Assembly (NCBI GenBank): GCA_041797745.1
Contig: JBHBZU010000057.1
Location: forward strand, 56,164-120,163
Reading direction: 5' to 3'
Source: UBA3871 sp041797745
GTDB taxonomy: Bacteria > Bacillota > Clostridia > Peptostreptococcales > Anaerovoracaceae
DNA length: 64,000 nt
A program made the position numbers and the translations under genes. Below the pieces are notes generated by a model. That model was not told where the DNA came from. It did not search any database and worked only from the letters and a program-made list of their open reading frames with translations. This document shows positions 61,410-64,000 of the stretch, piece by piece. Within the stretch, counting starts at the first letter, position 1; each line of letters begins with the position of its first letter.

Positions 61410-63887
61410 TTACATGGTGTTTTTTTGAGGTCTAGCCAGAAGATATATTCCGGCAACTACTACCACTACGGCAACGCCAAAACCGATAACACTGCCGGTT
61501 CCCGCCATGAAGCTTGCAATCTGGTTGATTACCAACGCAACCAAATAAGCAAAACCACACTGGTACCCGATAGCAAACCATGTCCACTTTGCATTGTTCA
61601 TTTCTCTTCTTATAGCACCCATTGCCGCGAAGCAAGGAGCGCAAAGAATGTTGAACGTCATAAAGGAATAGCCGGATGCAGCAGTAAATACAGAAGACAT
61701 ACCTGCATAAACAGTATCCGCCCCCGCAAAGAGTATTCCCATGGTACCTACAATATTCTCCTTAGCAATCAAACCTGTAAGTGAAGCAACTGCCGGTTTC
61801 CAGTCTCCCCAACCGAGAGGAGCGAAAATCCAACCGATACCTTTTCCTATACTTGCAAGAATACTGTAATCTATTTCGTCTTCAGCTAGCATGCGGAAGC
61901 TTCCCTCCACAACGCCGAAGTAAGTAGCAAACCATACAAAGATAGTTGACAGGAAGATAATAGTTCCTGCTTTCTTAACGAAGGACCATCCTCTTTCCCA
62001 CATGCTACGAAGAACGTTACCGACTGTAGGAATGTGGTATGCCGGAAGCTCCATTACAAATGGGGCAGGGTCTCCGGCAAACATGCGGGTTTTTTTGAGG
62101 ATAATGCCTGAAACTATAATAGAAGCCATTCCCAAGAAATATGCAGAAGTTGCAACCCATGGCGAACCGCCAAAGATAGCACCTGCAATCATTGCGATGA
62201 ATGGAGTTTTCGCACTACAGGGAATGAAAGTTGTTGTTATAATAGTCATTCGTCTGTCTCGTTCATTTTCAATGGTTCTTGAAGCCATGATTCCCGGAAC
62301 GCCACAACCTGTTCCAATGAGAATAGGTATGAAAGATTTTCCCGAAAGACCAAACTTACGGAAGATTCTATCCAGAACGAACGCAATTCTCGCCATATAT
62401 CCGCAGGCTTCAAGAATTGCCAAGAGCAAGAAGAGTACCAACATTTGAGGTAAAAATCCCAAAACTGCTCCCACACCGGCAACAATACCGTCTAAAATTA
62501 GACCTGAAAGCCATTCGGCACAATCTATCTTTTCCAGTCCTGCTTCCACTAAAGCGGGTATTCCCGGAACCCATGTGCCGTAATCCTCCGGATTCGGAGC
62601 TTCATAGCCGAAAGTGTCCAGTGTTTCTACAGCAGCTGCCAGTTCTTTTGCAGAAGAAGTAACCTCTCCTGTTTCCAAAGTATCTTCATCAACTGTAACA
62701 ATGTAGGTGGCTTTTGCGCCTGCCGGAATACTCTCAAGAAATTCCTCCACCTTTTCTTTAGCTACAGCTGAATCGTAGTCTTCCCCCTCTTCATCAAAAG
62801 CTTCAATATAGGCGGAAACATCCGAACCCTGCGCTTCTTCGTAAGTAAGGAAGCCGTTAACTATCTGAACTGCCTCCTGATATTCCTCGGAGACTTCTTC
62901 ATACTCTGCTGAACCTTTTCCAAAGAGATGGTATCCGTCACCAAAGAGATTGTCGTTAGCCCAGTCCGTAGCCGCAAGGCCCACAGTTACCATTGCAATA
63001 TAGTAAACCATGAACATAACAGCTACGAAGATTGGGAGCCCCAACCACCTGTTTGTGACTACCTTATCTATCTTGTCGGAATTGGAAAGAGCGCCCCTCT
63101 TCGCTTTTTTATAGCAACTTTGAATAATTTCTGCAATATATAGATATCTTTCATTTGTGATGATGGACTCTGCATCATCTTCCAGTTCAGCTTCGGCTGC
63201 CACAATATCATTTTCGATATGTTGCAGTGTTGCCGCCGGAATTTCTAAAGTTTCTAATACTTTTTTGTCTCGTTCAAAGATTTTGATGGCGTACCATCTC
63301 TGCTTCTCTTCCGGAAGCTCATGTATTGCCGCTTCTTCAATATGAGCAAGCACATGTTCCACCGGACCTGAAAAAGTATGCTGAGGAATAGTTTTAGTGC
63401 TTTCAGCCGCCTGAATTGCAGCTTCCGCAGCCATCATAGTTCCCTCTCCCTTTAGGGCGGAAATTTCTATAACCTTACAGCCCAATTCCCTTGAAAGTTC
63501 TTCAATGTTTATTTTATCGCCATTTTTACGGACAATGTCCATCATATTTATGGCAACAACCACCGGAATACCTAACTCCACCAGCTGTGTAGTGAGGTAA
63601 AGGTTTCTTTCCAGATTAGTACCGTCAATTATGTTTAATATTGCGTCCGGTCTTTCGTTAACCAGGTAAGTTCTCGCCACCACTTCCTCCAATGTATATG
63701 GAGAAAGGGAATAAATACCGGGGAGGTCAGTTATAATAACCCCCTCATGTTTTTTCAGTTTTCCCTCTTTCTTTTCAACCGTTACGCCGGGCCAGTTTCC
63801 AACAAACTGGTTTGAACCGGTAAGGGCGTTGAACAATGTGGTTTTACCGCAGTTCGGATTTCCCGCCAGAGCAATTCTTATTTTCAT
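61410..63887 (-). CDS. feoB: Ferrous iron transporter B
   Basis: This 825-residue protein imports Fe2+. The N-terminal GTPase has G1 GNPNCGKTTLFN (9-20), the G2 Thr in NWPGVTVEK, G3 DLPG (54-57) and G4 NMMD (about 114-117), followed by a helical GDI-like part. The membrane domain starts near 285 and has the Gate motifs IGTGCGVPGIMASRTI and PCSAKTPFIAMIAG. Between the first membrane helix and LDGIVAGVGAVLGFLPQM there is an unusual acidic insertion of roughly 120 residues. feoA lies 70 bp upstream. Confidence 0.95.
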   Translation of the reverse strand: MKIRIALAGNPNCGKTTLFNALTGSNQFVGNWPGVTVEKKEGKLKKHEGVIITDLPGIYSLSPYTLEEVVARTYLVNERPDAILNIIDGTNLERNLYLTTQLVELGIPVVVAINMMDIVRKNGDKINIEELSRELGCKVIEISALKGEGTMMAAEAAIQAAESTKTIPQHTFSGPVEHVLAHIEEAAIHELPEEKQRWYAIKIFERDKKVLETLEIPAATLQHIENDIVAAEAELEDDAESIITNERYLYIAEIIQSCYKKAKRGALSNSDKIDKVVTNRWLGLPIFVAVMFMVYYIAMVTVGLAATDWANDNLFGDGYHLFGKGSAEYEEVSEEYQEAVQIVNGFLTYEEAQGSDVSAYIEAFDEEGEDYDSAVAKEKVEEFLESIPAGAKATYIVTVDEDTLETGEVTSSAKELAAAVETLDTFGYEAPNPEDYGTWVPGIPALVEAGLEKIDCAEWLSGLILDGIVAGVGAVLGFLPQMLVLFLLLAILEACGYMARIAFVLDRIFRKFGLSGKSFIPILIGTGCGVPGIMASRTIENERDRRMTIITTTFIPCSAKTPFIAMIAGAIFGGSPWVATSAYFLGMASIIVSGIILKKTRMFAGDPAPFVMELPAYHIPTVGNVLRSMWERGWSFVKKAGTIIFLSTIFVWFATYFGVVEGSFRMLAEDEIDYSILASIGKGIGWIFAPLGWGDWKPAVASLTGLIAKENIVGTMGILFAGADTVYAGMSSVFTAASGYSFMTFNILCAPCFAAMGAIRREMNNAKWTWFAIGYQCGFAYLVALVINQIASFMAGTGSVIGFGVAVVVVVAGIYLLARPQKNTM

Positions 63888-63957
63888 TATATATAGACCT
63901 CTTTTCTAAATTATGTTTTGTTTGTTTTTCGTTTTTGTAGCTACAGTGCTGCTTCCG

Positions 63958-64000
63958 TTACTCTACATCAATAAGTGCCGCGTCGGCTTTTCGTAAGGAC
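63958..64000 (-). CDS. feoA: FeoA, C-terminal end (cut by window edge)
   Basis: The last 13 codons visible read SLRKADAALIDVE before TAA at 63958-63960. This matches the typical end of FeoA (..LRKADA..I.VE), the small SH3-like partner of FeoB. The position directly upstream of feoB supports the call. Only the tail is present. Confidence 0.7.
   Translation of the reverse strand, partial: SLRKADAALIDVE

Overview
The window looks like a chromosomal segment of an anaerobic, low-GC, Gram-positive Bacillota (class Clostridia). The basis is an SLH-type S-layer protein, a ferredoxin-dependent 2-oxoacid oxidoreductase, the dCMP deaminase - WecA/TagO - WecB - atpIBEFHAGDC order, DUF1846, DUF1934 and DUF3870 proteins, UPF0182, FeoAB, and strong AGGAGG ribosome binding sites with TTGACA/TATAAT promoters. 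Placement in the Peptostreptococcales/Family XIII (Anaerovoracaceae) area is only a guess. Every protein gene is on the minus strand; the only plus-strand gene is a tRNA-Lys.

Layout, left to right (transcription runs right to left). 1-14052: a visibly AT-richer surface-polysaccharide island of 15 genes read from one promoter near 14200. It starts with a KdsB-like CMP-sugar synthetase, an HMGL/DmpG-type aldolase, a GT52-like transferase, an SDR and a 3-dehydroquinate-synthase-like cyclase. It continues with a PIG-L deacetylase, WbqC, a GT41-like transferase, a FemAB/GNAT-like protein, a methyltransferase, two GT4 enzymes, an epimerase, a PglC-type phosphoglycosyl transferase and a cut PglD-type acyltransferase. 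14053-14817: promoter, a tyrosine-recombinase relic and hairpins. 14818-17435: the S-layer gene with a long structured leader and a consensus promoter. 17594-18576: debris, namely a DUF4143 ATPase tail fused to a 33-bp tandem repeat and a truncated PepV-like dipeptidase. 18692-29077: DUF3870, hisS, a PhzF-like protein, a GNAT, a four-subunit 2-oxoacid:ferredoxin oxidoreductase with a linked P-loop ATPase, an NSS transporter and an aminotransferase. 29226-29380: 70-bp repeats. 29465-39039: ATP synthase operon preceded by atpI-like, wecB, wecA/tagO and dCMP deaminase. 39185-49439: prepilin peptidase, truA, DUF1846, S41 protease, DUF1934, ddl, hslO, GntR, ispE, an SbsA-Ig membrane protein and tadA. 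49582-59314: serS, glnA, UPF0182, a zinc-ribbon membrane protein and a Gln-rich membrane protein. 59546-64000: tRNA-Lys, a ribbon-helix-helix protein, an SPFH protein, FeoB and the end of FeoA.

The most interesting system is the front of the polysaccharide operon. KdsB activates 3-deoxy-2-ulosonic acids with CMP, DmpG/HMGL-type aldolases join pyruvate to an aldehyde to give such 2-oxo acids, and GT52 includes CMP-sialic-acid-dependent transferases. The usual KdsA, KdsC and KdsD are absent from the window. Together these suggest an undescribed, PEP-independent route to a CMP-activated ulosonic-acid-like (or cyclitol-derived) sugar in a Gram-positive. That sugar would go into a PglC-initiated glycan, perhaps the wall polymer that anchors the S-layer protein or a glycan attached to it. 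This is inference from families and synteny, not demonstrated function.
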